Notes under the pieces: model-generated
What the model was told of the DNA's origin: nothing
The model's input: only the letters and a program-made list of their open reading frames with translations
Databases searched by the model: none
Position numbers and translations under genes: made by a program
Origin: Priapulus caudatus
Lineage: Eukaryota; Priapulida; Priapulimorpha; Priapulimorphida; Priapulidae
Assembly (NCBI RefSeq): GCF_000485595.1
Contig: NW_014580540.1
Span: 1 to 22,855 of the forward strand
Direction of reading: 5' to 3'
Length of the DNA: 22,855 nt
Shown: piece by piece, positions 1 to 9,261 of the stretch
Layout of the letters: every line of letters starts with the position of its first letter
Numbering within the stretch: the first letter of the stretch is position 1

Positions 1-1386
1 TAGCCACCTAGCCACCTAGCCACCTAGCCACCTAGCCACCTAGCTTCTCGCCACCTAACCACCTAGCTTATCACTACCTAGCCACCTAGCTTATCGCTAC
101 CTAGCCACATAGCCACATAGCCACCTAGCTTATCGCCACCTAGCCACCTAGCTTATCGCTACCTAGCCACATAGCCACATAGCCACCTAGCCACATAGCC
201 ACATAGCCACATAGCCACATAGCCACATAGCCACCTAGCTTATCGCCACATAGCCACATAGCCACCTAGCTTCTCGCCACCTAGCCACCTAGCCATCTAG
301 CTTCTCGCCACCTAGCCACCTAGCTTCTCGCCACCTAGCCACCTAGCTTCTCGCCACCTAGCCACATAGCCACCTAGCTTCTCGCCACCTAGCCACCTAG
401 CTTATCGCTACCTAGCCACCTAGCTTCTCGCCACCTAGCCACCTAGCTTCTCGCCACCTAGCCACCTAGCTTCTCGCCACCTAGCCAACTAGCTTATCGC
501 CACTTAGCCACCCAGCCACCTAGCTTCTCGCCACCTAGCTACCTAGCTTCTCGCCACCTAGCCACCTAGCTTATCGCTACCTAGCCACCTAGCTTATCGC
601 TACCTAGCCACCTAGCCACATAGCCACCTAGCTTCTCGCCACATAGCCACCTAGCTTATCGCCACCTAGCCACCTAGCTTATCGCTACCTAACCACCTAG
701 CTAGCTTATCGACACATAGCCACCTAGCTTCTCGCCACCTAGCCACCTAGCTTATCGCCACTTATAGCCACCTAGCCACCTATAGCTTCTCGCCACATAG
801 CCACCTAGCTTATCGCTACCTAGCCACATAGCCACAAAGCCACCTAGCTTCTCGCCACCTAGCCACCTAGCTTATCGCCACTTAGCCACCTAGCCACCTA
901 GCTTATCGCTACTTAGCCGTCTAGCCACCTAGCCACCTAGCTTCTCGCCACCTAGCCACCTAGCTTATCGCTACCTAGCCACCTAGCCACATAGCCACCT
1001 AGCTTCTCGCCACCTAGCCACCTAGCCACATAGCCACCTAGCTTATCGCCACCTAGCCACCTAGCCACATAGCCACCTAGCTTCTCGCCACCTAGCCACC
1101 TAGCTTATCGCTACCTAGCCACCTAGCTTATCGCCACTTAGTCACCTAGCCACCTAGCTTATCGCTACCTAGCCACCTAGCTTATCGCCACATAGCCACC
1201 TAGCTTATCGCCACCTAGCCACATAGATTATCGCTATACCTAGCTTCTCGCCACCTAGCCACCTAGTTTATCGCTACCTAGCCACCTAGCCACATAGCCA
1301 CATAGCCACCTAGCTTCTCGCCACCTAGCCACCTAGCTTATCGCTACCTAGCCACCTAGCCACATAGCCACCTAGCTTATCGCTAC
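1..1386. repeat. Satellite array of 8-bp and 15-bp units
   Basis: The stretch is built from an 8-mer, TAGCCACC (variant TAGCCACA), mixed with a 15-mer, TAGCTTCTCGCCACC (variant TAGCTTATCGCTACC). The commonest arrangement is one of each, giving a 23-bp composite. The first 40 or so bases are pure 8-mers. The array is cut by the window start, so its full length is unknown. The unit length is not a multiple of three and stop codons are frequent, so it is non-coding. It ends sharply near 1386 where a different satellite begins. It could be subtelomeric or pericentromeric; nothing here decides which. Confidence 0.95.
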
Positions 1387-2222
1387 CTACCCCATAAGAT
1401 ATGTGATAACTCTGCATCCTGTGATATCCACCACACCGTGTGATTCACACTGTATCCTGTGATAGCTCGTGTATTATGTGATACTCTTGCCCAACCTGGA
1501 CATCACCATACCGTGTGGATCACACTGTATCTGTGGTAGCTCCTGTATTTTGTGATAACTCTGCATCCTGTGATATCACCACCACCGTGTGATCACACTG
1601 TATCCTTGTGGTAGCTCGCGCTGTATTATGTGATAAACTCTGCATTCTGTGATATCACCACACGTGCTGATCACACTGTATCCTGTAGTAGCTCTGTATT
1701 ATGTGATAACTCTGCATTCTGTAATAATCACCACACCTGTGTGATCACACTTGCTATCCTGTGGTAGCTTCTGTATATGTGATAACTTGCATCCTGTGAT
1801 CAACACCAACCGATTGTGAATACACTTTGCATCTGTGATATCATCCACACCGTGCTGATCACACTTGCATCTGTGATAGCTCTGTATTATGTGATAACTC
1901 TGCATTCTGTGATATCACCACACCGTGTGATCACACTGTATCCTGTGGTAGCTCTGTATTATGTGATAACTCTGCATCCTGTGATATGACCACACTGTGT
2001 GATCACACTGCATCCTGTGATAGCTCTGTATTATGTGATAATTCTGCATCATGTGATATCACCATACCATGCGATCATAGCGCAGCATATGATAGCCCTG
2101 TATCATGTGATAATTACATCCGGTGATAACATCATACCATGCGATAGCACGGCTAAGCGTGATAACCCTGCGCCATGTGACAACACTACATCATGCGATA
2201 ACTCGGCACTTCGTGATATATT
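1387..2222. repeat. 72-bp higher-order satellite of 18-bp subunits
   Basis: Four related 18-bp subunits alternate: TGTGATATCACCACACCG, TGTGATCACACTGTATCC, TGTGGTAGCTCTGTATTA and TGTGATAACTCTGCATCC. Together they make a 72-bp higher-order unit. From about 1870 to 2060 the spacing is clean. Between 1400 and 1860 the same units carry many 1-2 base insertions and deletions, so spacing varies from about 72 to 78. After about 2060 the subunits stay near 18 bp but diverge (TGCGATAACTCGGCACTT and similar). Because 18 is a multiple of three, open frames on both strands here are translations of the repeat, with a six-residue periodicity, not genes. Confidence 0.93.
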
Positions 2223-2460
2223 ACTGACTGATATAAGACTACTGACGTATTATAATATGATGCGATACCGATACAGGTATGGTACAGATACTGATATGAT
2301 ACTGACAGGAAATGGTGCTGAGAGGGGTATGGTACTGAAACGGATGCTGATATGACAGTGATACTTATACTGATATAAGATTGTGCCACATGATAAAACT
2401 GCACCATATGATAACTCGACACCCTCTGATAAACGACTGTCCCACCTCTTACTTCGCGGC
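2223..2460. repeat. Degenerate edge of the 18-bp satellite
   Basis: GATAC, GATAT and GATAA words keep recurring at irregular spacing (for example around 2263-2300 and 2393-2430), but the 18-bp phase is lost. This looks like the decayed edge of the preceding array. I see no gene in it. Confidence 0.6.
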
Positions 2461-3162
2461 ACCGTGTGATAGCATTGGATTATACAATAAAACATTGTAT
2501 TGGCGTTTGTGTTTAAATCTCCGACGCAGCGTTGCAAACTTTTTGCAACGTCACGAAACCGCGTTGCCCGTCGCCAAGGTGACGCCAGACGATAGAACAT
2601 CGGTAATCGTTCGCCGTTCCTTCCGGTCGGCAAGTGCGCATGCGCGCCATCTTGCCGATGGTTGTTACTGAATGGGAATCGGCCGGAAGTGGCTGCTCTC
2701 TGTTTCTGCTCCCACACCGTCTTCATAGACTGCAGGTTCCGATGACAACAAGGAGGTGATGTGAGCACCTCGTGCCAATATCCATGAGTAGTCAAGTAGA
2801 TCGAATGTGTCATCAGAGTTTCTCGTAGCCTACCCCGCAATAGACGCCTTGCGTTAATAAAACCTTTTAATTAGCTACCGTTGACGAATCAGTTGACACA
2901 ATGCGGGGAAAGTCGCGGCCCGTGAGAAACAAACGCGATCGCATATCCAGCGAATGCGAAAAAAACAACGACCATCCAATTCTAGACGAGAAATCGATAG
3001 GCGTCAGGAAAACCGCGTAAACAACACGTTCCCGTTAGCGGCCGTACCCGCACGGACAGAAAATCCATACGAATATAGGGTGGGGAGGGGAACGACGATA
3101 AGTACTGCATTTAACATTTTTTCCGGCGTATATGAAAACACAATGAGAGCTTTTGCGCAAAG
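2461..3162. other. Unassigned stretch between satellite and gag
   Basis: AATAAAA motifs occur at 2486 and 2856. A short open frame at 2954-3178 would encode 74 basic residues, but I recognise no domain and it overlaps the start of the gag relic. The stretch lies where the leader or 5' LTR of the following retroelement would be expected, yet it shows no similarity to the LTR proposed at 7183-10126. It contains a TTGCAAACTTTTTGCAA near-palindrome at 2532-2548. Nothing further can be supported. Confidence 0.4.
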
Positions 3163-4379
3163 TTGCCTGGGTCGGTGATTGGGTCGGAGACAGTGAGCAA
3201 CGACAGCCCGACAATGATGGAGCCATACACCGACTACGCCGAGCCGAGAGCGGAAGCTCCAGGCGTGAAGCCAAGGGCGGCAGGGCAGGTTACGTTCGGC
3301 ACGCCCGAGACTCAACTGAAGACGAGCCGGTGTGGGAGAAGTGATATCCCGACGCCTCGTCATGCCAAGGCTGACATAGAAGGGTACGACGGCAGAGTCA
3401 GAGGGGTGACAGAGCAGGAGGCAGCTCGCGGCGTGTCACAGCGCGATCGAATGAGAGTGAGGCTGTTTACTGGGCGGGAGAGTACCACTCTAGAAACAAA
3501 AATTTGATATAGCCGCTGAGTATAACGGCTGGAACGAGACTGCTCGCACTGCGCATCTCGCGGCGGCGTTGGAGAGGCTGGCGGCGGAAGCCATTGACGG
3601 GTGTACGAGAACCTCTCTGAGTCCGCCCTCCGGGCTGAACTGCATAGCCGATTTCACTCGGCCGGGCAGGAGCTGCTACATAAGGCGGCCATGGAGGAAC
3701 GCCGACGATGGCCGGAGGAGGCGTGGCTTGAGTATGCCAGGGAGTTGAAAAAACTCGTCAGCAGCGCACTCCCGAACTTCACGCCCGACCAGCAGAGCGA
3801 ATGGGTGTTGTGGAGGTTTGTCGACAACCTACCAAGTGTCGGCCAGCGCGTATACATGCTTGGCCAGCATGATAAAACAGTAGAGCAGGCTGCCGCTCAC
3901 GCGACGGAGTACGAGGCAATCGTTGGGGCTGATACGCCGTGCAAGAAGCCGCACGTGGGAAAAGTTGAACAGCAGAGGGGGGCACCGCTCCCGAGCTTAC
4001 CGGGCCCGTTGCCGGGGAAAACCCTGGACCGACGACCAGCCGATGGACGCCAGAGGAGTTGGCCGACCTGGCGCAGATCATGCGGGACGTCTTCGGATGT
4101 ACCCGACTTGACTGTGACCGGGGGCGGCAGTTTGACTATCCCATGGGACGGCAAGAGCCACACTACGAAGACCGCCGAGCTGCATGGCTACCGGCGGGTC
4201 GCGATGACCAGGGGAGATGAGACGGAGGTCTGCAAGACCCGATCCTCTGTTTCAGGTGCGGACGACAAGGCCACGTGGCGCGAGAATGCCGTGGTAGCCC
4301 ACCCTTTGGCCAAAACGAGCGCCCCGATAACAGGCAGTCGGCGCGGAAATTCGGTGGCCGGGCAAGGGGGAGAAGATGA
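3163..4379 (+). pseudogene. gag: Ty3/gypsy-type gag relic with CCHC zinc knuckle
   Basis: This is a retrotransposon Gag, the protein that packages element RNA into virus-like particles, and it is broken. The pieces lie in different frames: 3163-3507 (frame 1), about 3506-3598 (frame 2), 3601 to about 3980 (frame 1) and about 3981-4379 (frame 3). The middle part has the helical capsid-like composition of Ty3 Gag (GWNETARTAHLAAAL, then a region rich in ALRAEL, WLEYARELKKL and WRFVDNLP). The last piece has a canonical C-X2-C-X4-H-X4-C zinc knuckle at 4248-4289 (Cys at 4248, 4257 and 4287; His at 4272), followed by an Arg/Gly-rich tail. Three frame changes fall at or near short homopolymers (AAAAATTT near 3500, GGG near 3599, G6 at 3977-3982), and an in-frame TGA lies at 4218. 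No protease or reverse transcriptase follows. The family call rests on pattern recognition, not a search. Confidence 0.78.
4248..4289 (+). other. CCHC zinc knuckle of the gag relic
   Basis: The spacing C-X2-C-X4-H-X4-C is exact and the residues around it (CFRCGRQGHVARECR) are typical of a nucleocapsid knuckle. It is read in frame 3, unlike the longer open frame across the same bases (frame 1), so it is easy to miss if only the longest frame is used. Confidence 0.9.
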
Positions 4380-4646
4380 GGAGACTCTCGCGTGGGAGGA
4401 AGTAGTAGAGGCTGACGTGTATTCCAGCCAGAAATTGAGAGATCGCCCCAGGAGAGGGGTCACGCCCTCTGCTGGCGAGGTACGATATGCACATCCGAGG
4501 TCGTCTATGATGCGACCACTCCCCCTTGCAATGAGGAACAGCATAATCCCTAATGCCGCAGGAAGGAAGTCGACGGACAGCCATGGCTATTGCCAAGGTC
4601 AAAAGTGCCGCACCGCTGGCGTCACGCTCTGCCGAGGGACGCGAAT
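4380..4646 (+). other. Decayed sequence downstream of gag
   Basis: The base composition remains GC-rich and partial open frames exist in all three forward frames, but none shows a protease DTG/DSG motif or reverse transcriptase motif. In a complete Ty3 element pol would begin here. It is either deleted or was never part of this copy. Confidence 0.4.
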
Positions 4647-5233
4647 ACTCACAGGGAGGAAAGAGAAATTCGCATGGCGACGGTAGCTCTGCTGAAAGGT
4701 CGGTCGACAGCAGTCGCCGTATAGTGACCGGCCGACGTCGGACGGCGACGTAAATTGGAGGGCCGATACGTCGCGGGAAGACCTAGCCGCCTACTCACAG
4801 GGAGAAAAGAGTAATTCCCAGGGGCGACGGTAGCGCCGCTGAAAGGTCGGCCAACGGCGGTCGACGTATAGTGACCGGCTGATGTCGGACGGCGACGTAA
4901 ATCGGAGGGCTGATACGTCGCGGGGAGACCTAGCCGCCTACTCACAGGGAGGAAAGAGAAATTCACAGGGGCAACGGTAGCGCCGCTGAAAGGTCGGCCG
5001 ACGGCGATCGCCGTATAGTGACCGGCCGACGTCGGACGGCGACGTAATTCGGAGAACCGATACGTCGCGGGGAGACCTAGCCGCCTACTTACAGGGAGGA
5101 AACGAGAAACTCGCAGGGGCGACGGTAGCGCCGCTGAAAGGTCGGCCGACGGCGGTCGCCGTATAGTGACCGGCCGACGTCTGACGGCGATGTAAATCAG
5201 GGGGCCGATACGTCGCGAGAAGACCTACCGGCC
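4647..5233 (+). repeat. Four tandem 147-bp monomers
   Basis: ACTCACAGGGAGG or its variants recur at 4647, 4793, 4940 and 5087, giving a period of 146-147 bp and about four copies. Each monomer contains GCCGCTGAAAGGTCGG, GTATAGTGACCGGCCGACG and GATACGTCGCGGGGAGACCT in the same order, with a few substitutions between copies. The last monomer decays at about 5225-5235. The array lies immediately upstream of a promoter-like segment and a large ORF, much as monomer arrays sit in the 5' untranslated regions of some non-LTR retrotransposons. Function as an enhancer or promoter array is inference. Confidence 0.92.
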
Positions 5234-5288
5234 TGCCAAAAAGTGAAGCCAGGCGTGCGAAACTCGCGTGGCGTAATACAATGGGTGA

Positions 5289-5335
5289 TGACGTCAGACT
5301 GGTTACAGTGGTGGCTCGCCCAGCGTATAAAAAAA
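5289..5335 (+). promoter_or_regulatory. CRE plus TATA-box promoter candidate
   Basis: A perfect palindromic CRE, TGACGTCA, lies at 5289-5296, and a TATA element, TATAAAAAAA, at 5326-5335. Transcription would be expected to start near 5355-5365, leaving a purine-rich leader of roughly 130 bases before the ATG at 5488. The order (monomers, CRE, TATA, leader, ORF) makes this a plausible element-internal promoter for the ORF that follows. Confidence 0.6.
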
Positions 5336-5487
5336 AGAGGCAGGGAAGCAAACTCCTTAAACGCGTGCAGACACCGATAGAGAAGGACAGGCCGAACAGA
5401 AGTAAAAGAGAAAACAAAAGGGAGAGATAATGATAGGAGAGATGGTAGAAGATTTGAAAGAGGGATACGTGTGGACGTCGAGCAGCA

Positions 5488-7001
5488 ATGGCAGCACCAG
5501 TAACAGCAGCAGCGCCTAAGAAGAGGGGGTGCCCACCCCTAGCCCCCGTCCTCGGACGCCGGGCTGCGATCCCACAGCGAGCCCCGCCCAGGCGGCCCAT
5601 CCCTCGCCCGCCGTATTGGCGTGGATGAGTAAGGTGGTTGCCGAGGGTGGCGCACCGGCAGGGGAAGAAGAAGCGGTTGCCACACCAAGGCGCGGAGGGT
5701 TGGCGGCCCTCTTTGCCCTTACCGCGCTCCCGGCGGCCGAGGGAGATGCCGTCCCCATACCGCGAGTGACGGCCGGCGAGGGCGCCGTTGACAAGATGGC
5801 TGTCGACACCCCGGAGGGTGCCACCTGCCCCCCGTCGTCTGCCGACGGCGGCCGACGGGTGCCGCCATTCCCACCGCCGCGGCTAGCGACCAGCGATGGA
5901 GAGGCGACGGTCGACCCGGGGGTGGAGGCGGCGACCTTGCCAGCGAGCAAGGGCGAGGAGAGGAAGCGGCGGCGCCATCACCGAGAGCGCCGACAAGAAG
6001 CGTCCGCGCGGGAGGCTGCCGCGGCAAGCGCGGTCGAGGAGGCCCGCCTCACAGAGGGGAGGAGAAGGAAATCCCTAAAGGCGCGCTATCGCCGGGAGCG
6101 AGCGAGGGCGAGGGCGACGGCCAACGCTGCAGCGGCAGTGGCGCCACCGTTATCAACACAGCCGGCGCGGTCCTCCGCTCCTGCGCTCCCGACCGTTGTG
6201 AGAGCGCCGCCGGCGGAGCCTGCCGACACCGCCGCCGACGGATGGGGGCCCGGTGGACGCCCGGAGCGGCCCCTCTTCGCAGGTGCCCCACTCCAGGCGG
6301 GGGCCGTGGGGTCAGGTCGATGGGCCTGGTGTGTGGCCTGCGACCGCCCCACGCTGCACGTGCGTGCCCACGACGCCGAGTTACACACGCGTCGTGGGCC
6401 GGTGGTGCACTGCCCTGTCGGCGGGTGCAACTTCTCCTGCCCCGCGTTCGTCGATCACCGGCTGGCCCGGCACCTCCGCGGTCGCCCCCACAAGCTGCGG
6501 GGCGACTTTCGGAGGGACCGCTGGGAGCGTGTATCCGAGGGGGAGAACCTGTCGTTTCAGATAATCTCCATCGGGTACATGCGCGGTCCCGCTGACATAC
6601 CAGCCTCGGCACGGACGACGACGACGACCCCCGCAACCACCTCCGGCGCCACTCCTCGACCGACGACCGAATACACGGCGGTCGGTGGTCATGGAATGAG
6701 CCCCGCCGTGCCGACGCCCGGCGCAGACGTGGAGCAGCAGCGAGGGAGGCGGCGTCCGGCCCGTAATGGCGCCCCACCATCCCGCCGACAACCCCGCGGC
6801 CCCGTGGCGACCCCCGCACCATCCGGCACGACGATGGCGCCAATGGTCGTCGATGAAGATATCCGCGGGATGTCGGCCGACATGCTACGCCAGGCCGACC
6901 TGCTCAACCGCCACCTACAGCTATGCATCATGAAGACGGCCTGGCTACTGGAGGATGAGAAGGAGCGACGCAGAAAGCAGCTCCCGAGGACGTCCTGCTG
7001 A
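5488..7001 (+). CDS. GC-rich zinc-finger ORF of unknown family, one frame break near the start
   Basis: The main open frame is 5529-7001, about 490 residues. Its upstream limit is a TAA at 5517-5519 in the same frame. The likely true start is the ATG at 5488 in a different frame: it has a good context and encodes an Ala-rich start ending in PKKRG, a possible nuclear signal, before the frame is lost at the G5 run 5525-5529. Numbering residues from 5529, 1-140 are Pro/Ala-rich; 142-195 are very basic with helical potential; Cys/His clusters lie at C268, C271, H281, H286 and at C295, C300, H310, H315; 360-430 are Thr/Pro/Arg-rich; and 440-485 are helical and charged. The layout suggests a nucleic-acid-binding protein, such as ORF1 of a retroelement. 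I do not recognise the family. No reverse transcriptase follows it. Confidence 0.6.
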
Positions 7002-7182
7002 GCATCCAGGCCCACCCTACGGCGGACGACGGCAGCCGGAGAAAATCTCATAGGGGCATAATCGCGGGGAGGGTGATTTTAATTACATTGTAAACTCGGG
7101 TGAGTGACGCAACTCAGGCCGACGCTGCTATTTTGATAGTTCAAAGCGCGAAGGGGCTTACGCCCTAGAAGAAGTGGGTCGA
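7002..7182 (+). other. Untranslated tail with purine tract before LTR
   Basis: Non-coding sequence after the ORF stop. It ends in a purine-rich run, AGAAGAAGTGGG (7168-7179), just before TGTAGC. That is where a polypurine tract, the primer for plus-strand DNA synthesis, would lie next to a 3' LTR. The tract is short and interrupted, so the assignment is tentative. Confidence 0.4.
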
Positions 7183-7270
7183 TGTAGCGGCAGCCTGTAC
7201 GTATAGGTAATCCCGGTTATAGGCGCGCATTATGTGGGGGGTTGGAAACATTAAAGGATAAGAAAGTAGA

Positions 7271-7432
7271 CGCGAGCGCGGCGGCTGTAACTGGCACGCG
7301 CCGGGTGCGCGCCGAGGCTAAATAGTGCGCGTTGAGGATAAATAGTGCGCGCCGAGGCTAAATGGTGCGCGCCGAAGCCAAATGGTGCGCGCCGCGAGCG
7401 CGGCGACTATAACTGGCACGCGCTGGGTGCGC
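7271..7432 (+). repeat. 20-bp tandem repeat flanked by 40-bp direct repeats
   Basis: Four 20-bp units of the form GTGCGCGCCGAGGCTAAATA occupy 7305-7384. They are bracketed by near-identical 40-bp copies at 7271-7310 and 7393-7432, both starting CGCGAGCGCGGCG and containing ATAACTGGCACGCGC or a close variant. The whole block lies in the presumed U3 part of the LTR, where tandem repeats often hold enhancer sites. Confidence 0.85.
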
Positions 7433-7609
7433 ACAGGTTATTATTACATGGGGCTCCCGCCGAGGGCGGCGGTAAATGTAGGCAGCACGGCGAGATATGG
7501 TAACCGGCTCGGGGTGCGGTGAAGTAGCCACAATATGATTTTAGACACACTGCCTCAGCCGGAAGTCCGGCAAGGTCGCGCAATGACAGTAATCTGTTTT
7601 AGAATGAAG

Positions 7610-7617
7610 CGCGTGAC
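7610..7617 (+). repeat. Left 8-bp target-site duplication (CGCGTGAC)
   Basis: CGCGTGAC directly abuts the left terminus CAGTGGCGTAGGCAG. The identical 8-mer follows the right terminus at 9369-9376. Confidence 0.85.
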
Positions 7618-7735
7618 CAGTGGCGTAGGCAGGTCCTCAGTTGTGGAGGGATGATTTCGCTGTGTGCGAATGAAGAGTGTGCGCGAGTAGCGCACACCGC
7701 GAGCGCCTTGGCGCAAAGCCCTTAATGGGTGGGGT

Positions 7736-7761
7736 CCAGGGGCCCGCCGTAGGGCCCCTGG
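7736..7761. repeat. Perfect GC-rich hairpin inside the hAT-like element
   Basis: CCAGGGGCCC (7736-7745), loop GCCGTA, GGGCCCCTGG (7752-7761). A second smaller hairpin, GGGGGC-GGA-GCCCCC, follows at 7797-7811. Both are subterminal, where foldback structures are common in non-autonomous elements. Confidence 0.85.
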
Positions 7762-7975
7762 CAGTGAGCAGGGGCAGAGCCCTTGCCCGGGGTCCAGGGG
7801 GCGGAGCCCCCAGAAGCTCTTGGATTTTAGCAATTTAGAACCTTCAAGATGGCCGTTTTGGAGGGAATTGAAAGAAATTGATATTGTAAGTGCAATTTTG
7901 TGAATTCTAGGGTAATTTTTTTCTTTGGATCCCAGAGGTTTAATAACACGCACCCCCCGGGGTCCCACACACAAC

Positions 7976-7990
7976 CAGTGGCGGACCCAG
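7976..7990 (+). repeat. Second left-terminus-like motif
   Basis: CAGTGGCGGACCCAG resembles the element's own left end and many DNA-transposon termini. The 8 bases before it (CACACAAC) are not found after any nearby right terminus, so no second complete element can be closed. Confidence 0.4.
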
Positions 7991-8957
7991 AAGAAAATTC
8001 TAGGGGGGCGAATCATGCGAGCAAGGGCACGAAGCGCCCGGGGGGGGTCCCCCTCCCACTGTGTGGAATTGTTAAAAAGTTGCAAAATAAAAGCAATCAA
8101 TTTTGGACAACTTTATCATAGAATATCAGGATTTTCCTCCTTCAGGCGTGTCCCCTCCGGAGGGGGGGGTCCGGGGATTTTGTTGAAAGTAAACACCTCT
8201 TTGATGCAATTTCCTGCAACTAATGAGGCAGCACTATAAACAATCTTCATCACAATAACATCACTGTTGAGTTGAGTATTTTTTACCTTTGGGGACACCA
8301 AAGATTAAAATACTTACTACCAAATCTGTGCTATGTGCATGTCTCACTGGGGTTACCAGTGCGACCTTACTTAGGCTAAATACCTTTGCCCTGAAAATTC
8401 TAGGGGGGGGGCGCGACCGCCCCGTGCTACGACCCCCCGTTGACGACTACAAGCACTGGAATCAACTCCCCCTGAAAATTTTGATAAACGTATATTTTAC
8501 TGAAACGTTAAAACTGCCAAAAAAAATATGAGAAAACAACGCAGATTTGAACAAAAAGTGCATATTTCACCCCTTATACGAAATCGAGAAATTATACTTC
8601 GCGGTCGGGTCTCAGCACACCCATCCCCCCAAAAAAAAAAGTGAGATGAAATTCCCGTGTGTGATCCCCGTAAAAATTCAATATCCCAACTCTCAATAGG
8701 TCTATTCTAATTTTGAATAAAGCAAGGATTTAACAACTGGGGATTTTGAAAAAAAATCGTATATGGGGAATGCGTCCAAAATTAACCGTCGGAGTTTCAG
8801 TAAAATAATGTCATTCTTGGAACGAGTTACAGCCATTTTACAGGAGATGTATGTCACGTTCCATTTCTGTAATAATACATTAGGAGAGTATGAATAGCGA
8901 TGACGAATTTGTAAATAAATATCCAGTATTTATTGTCTGTAAAATCTTACATTTTTT

Positions 8958-9048
8958 CCCATTTTCTTCCTGAAAGTAGGGGGGATGAAAGCCACCCACC
9001 TCAATAAGTGTGGGGGTATATACACCCACCCCCGCTATCTACGCCCCT
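8958..9048 (+). repeat. Internal copy of the hAT-like right terminus
   Basis: CCCATTTTC, CTGAAAGTAGGGGGGATGA and CCCGCTATCTACGCCCCTG occur here and again at 9262-9368 in the same order and orientation. The bases after this copy (TCAGATGA) are not a duplicate of anything at a plausible left end. Confidence 0.85.
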
Positions 9049-9261
9049 GTCAGATGAACTCAAATTTGACTTTTGATATGCATACAAATATTCATAATCA
9101 TAATCTTTGTTAGCAGTACTCTACAGGCGCCGCGGAACGATTTTTGAAGTGGGGTGCTCAATTTGGTACACTCGACAGTGGACAATGCAGGTTTTCGAGG
9201 AGGGTGGTAAGAAACAGGCGTGGGTGGGTATGCGGGTCCTCCCCCAGAAAATTTTGAATCC

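Noticed and set aside
1-1386. True telomere repeat
   Set aside because: The unit GGTGGCTA is not TTAGGG or a usual animal variant, and the 15-mer is interspersed.
1699-2422. Open frames on both strands (68, 118 and 78 residues)
   Set aside because: They are read-throughs of the 18-bp satellite, with a six-residue periodicity.
1-2460. CRISPR array
   Set aside because: Short repeats without unique spacers; these are satellites in a eukaryotic genome.
2250-2840. 196-residue minus-strand open frame
   Set aside because: It begins in unassigned sequence and ends in the degenerate satellite, with no domain and no start or promoter support.
3601-4686. 361-residue frame as one intact protein
   Set aside because: Only the first part (to about 3980) looks like Gag; the zinc knuckle and the preceding Gag-like residues from about 4044 are in a different frame, so the second half is a shadow.
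6049-6843. 264-residue minus-strand frame opposite the zinc-finger ORF
   Set aside because: GC-rich DNA lacks stops on the opposite strand; composition is Arg/Pro/Gly-rich with no domain.
5488-7001. Envelope-like gene of an endogenous retrovirus
   Set aside because: No signal peptide, membrane segment or cleavage site; the protein is basic and zinc-finger-like.
7555-8100. 181-residue minus-strand frame
   Set aside because: It crosses the target-site duplication, the transposon end and two GC palindromes.
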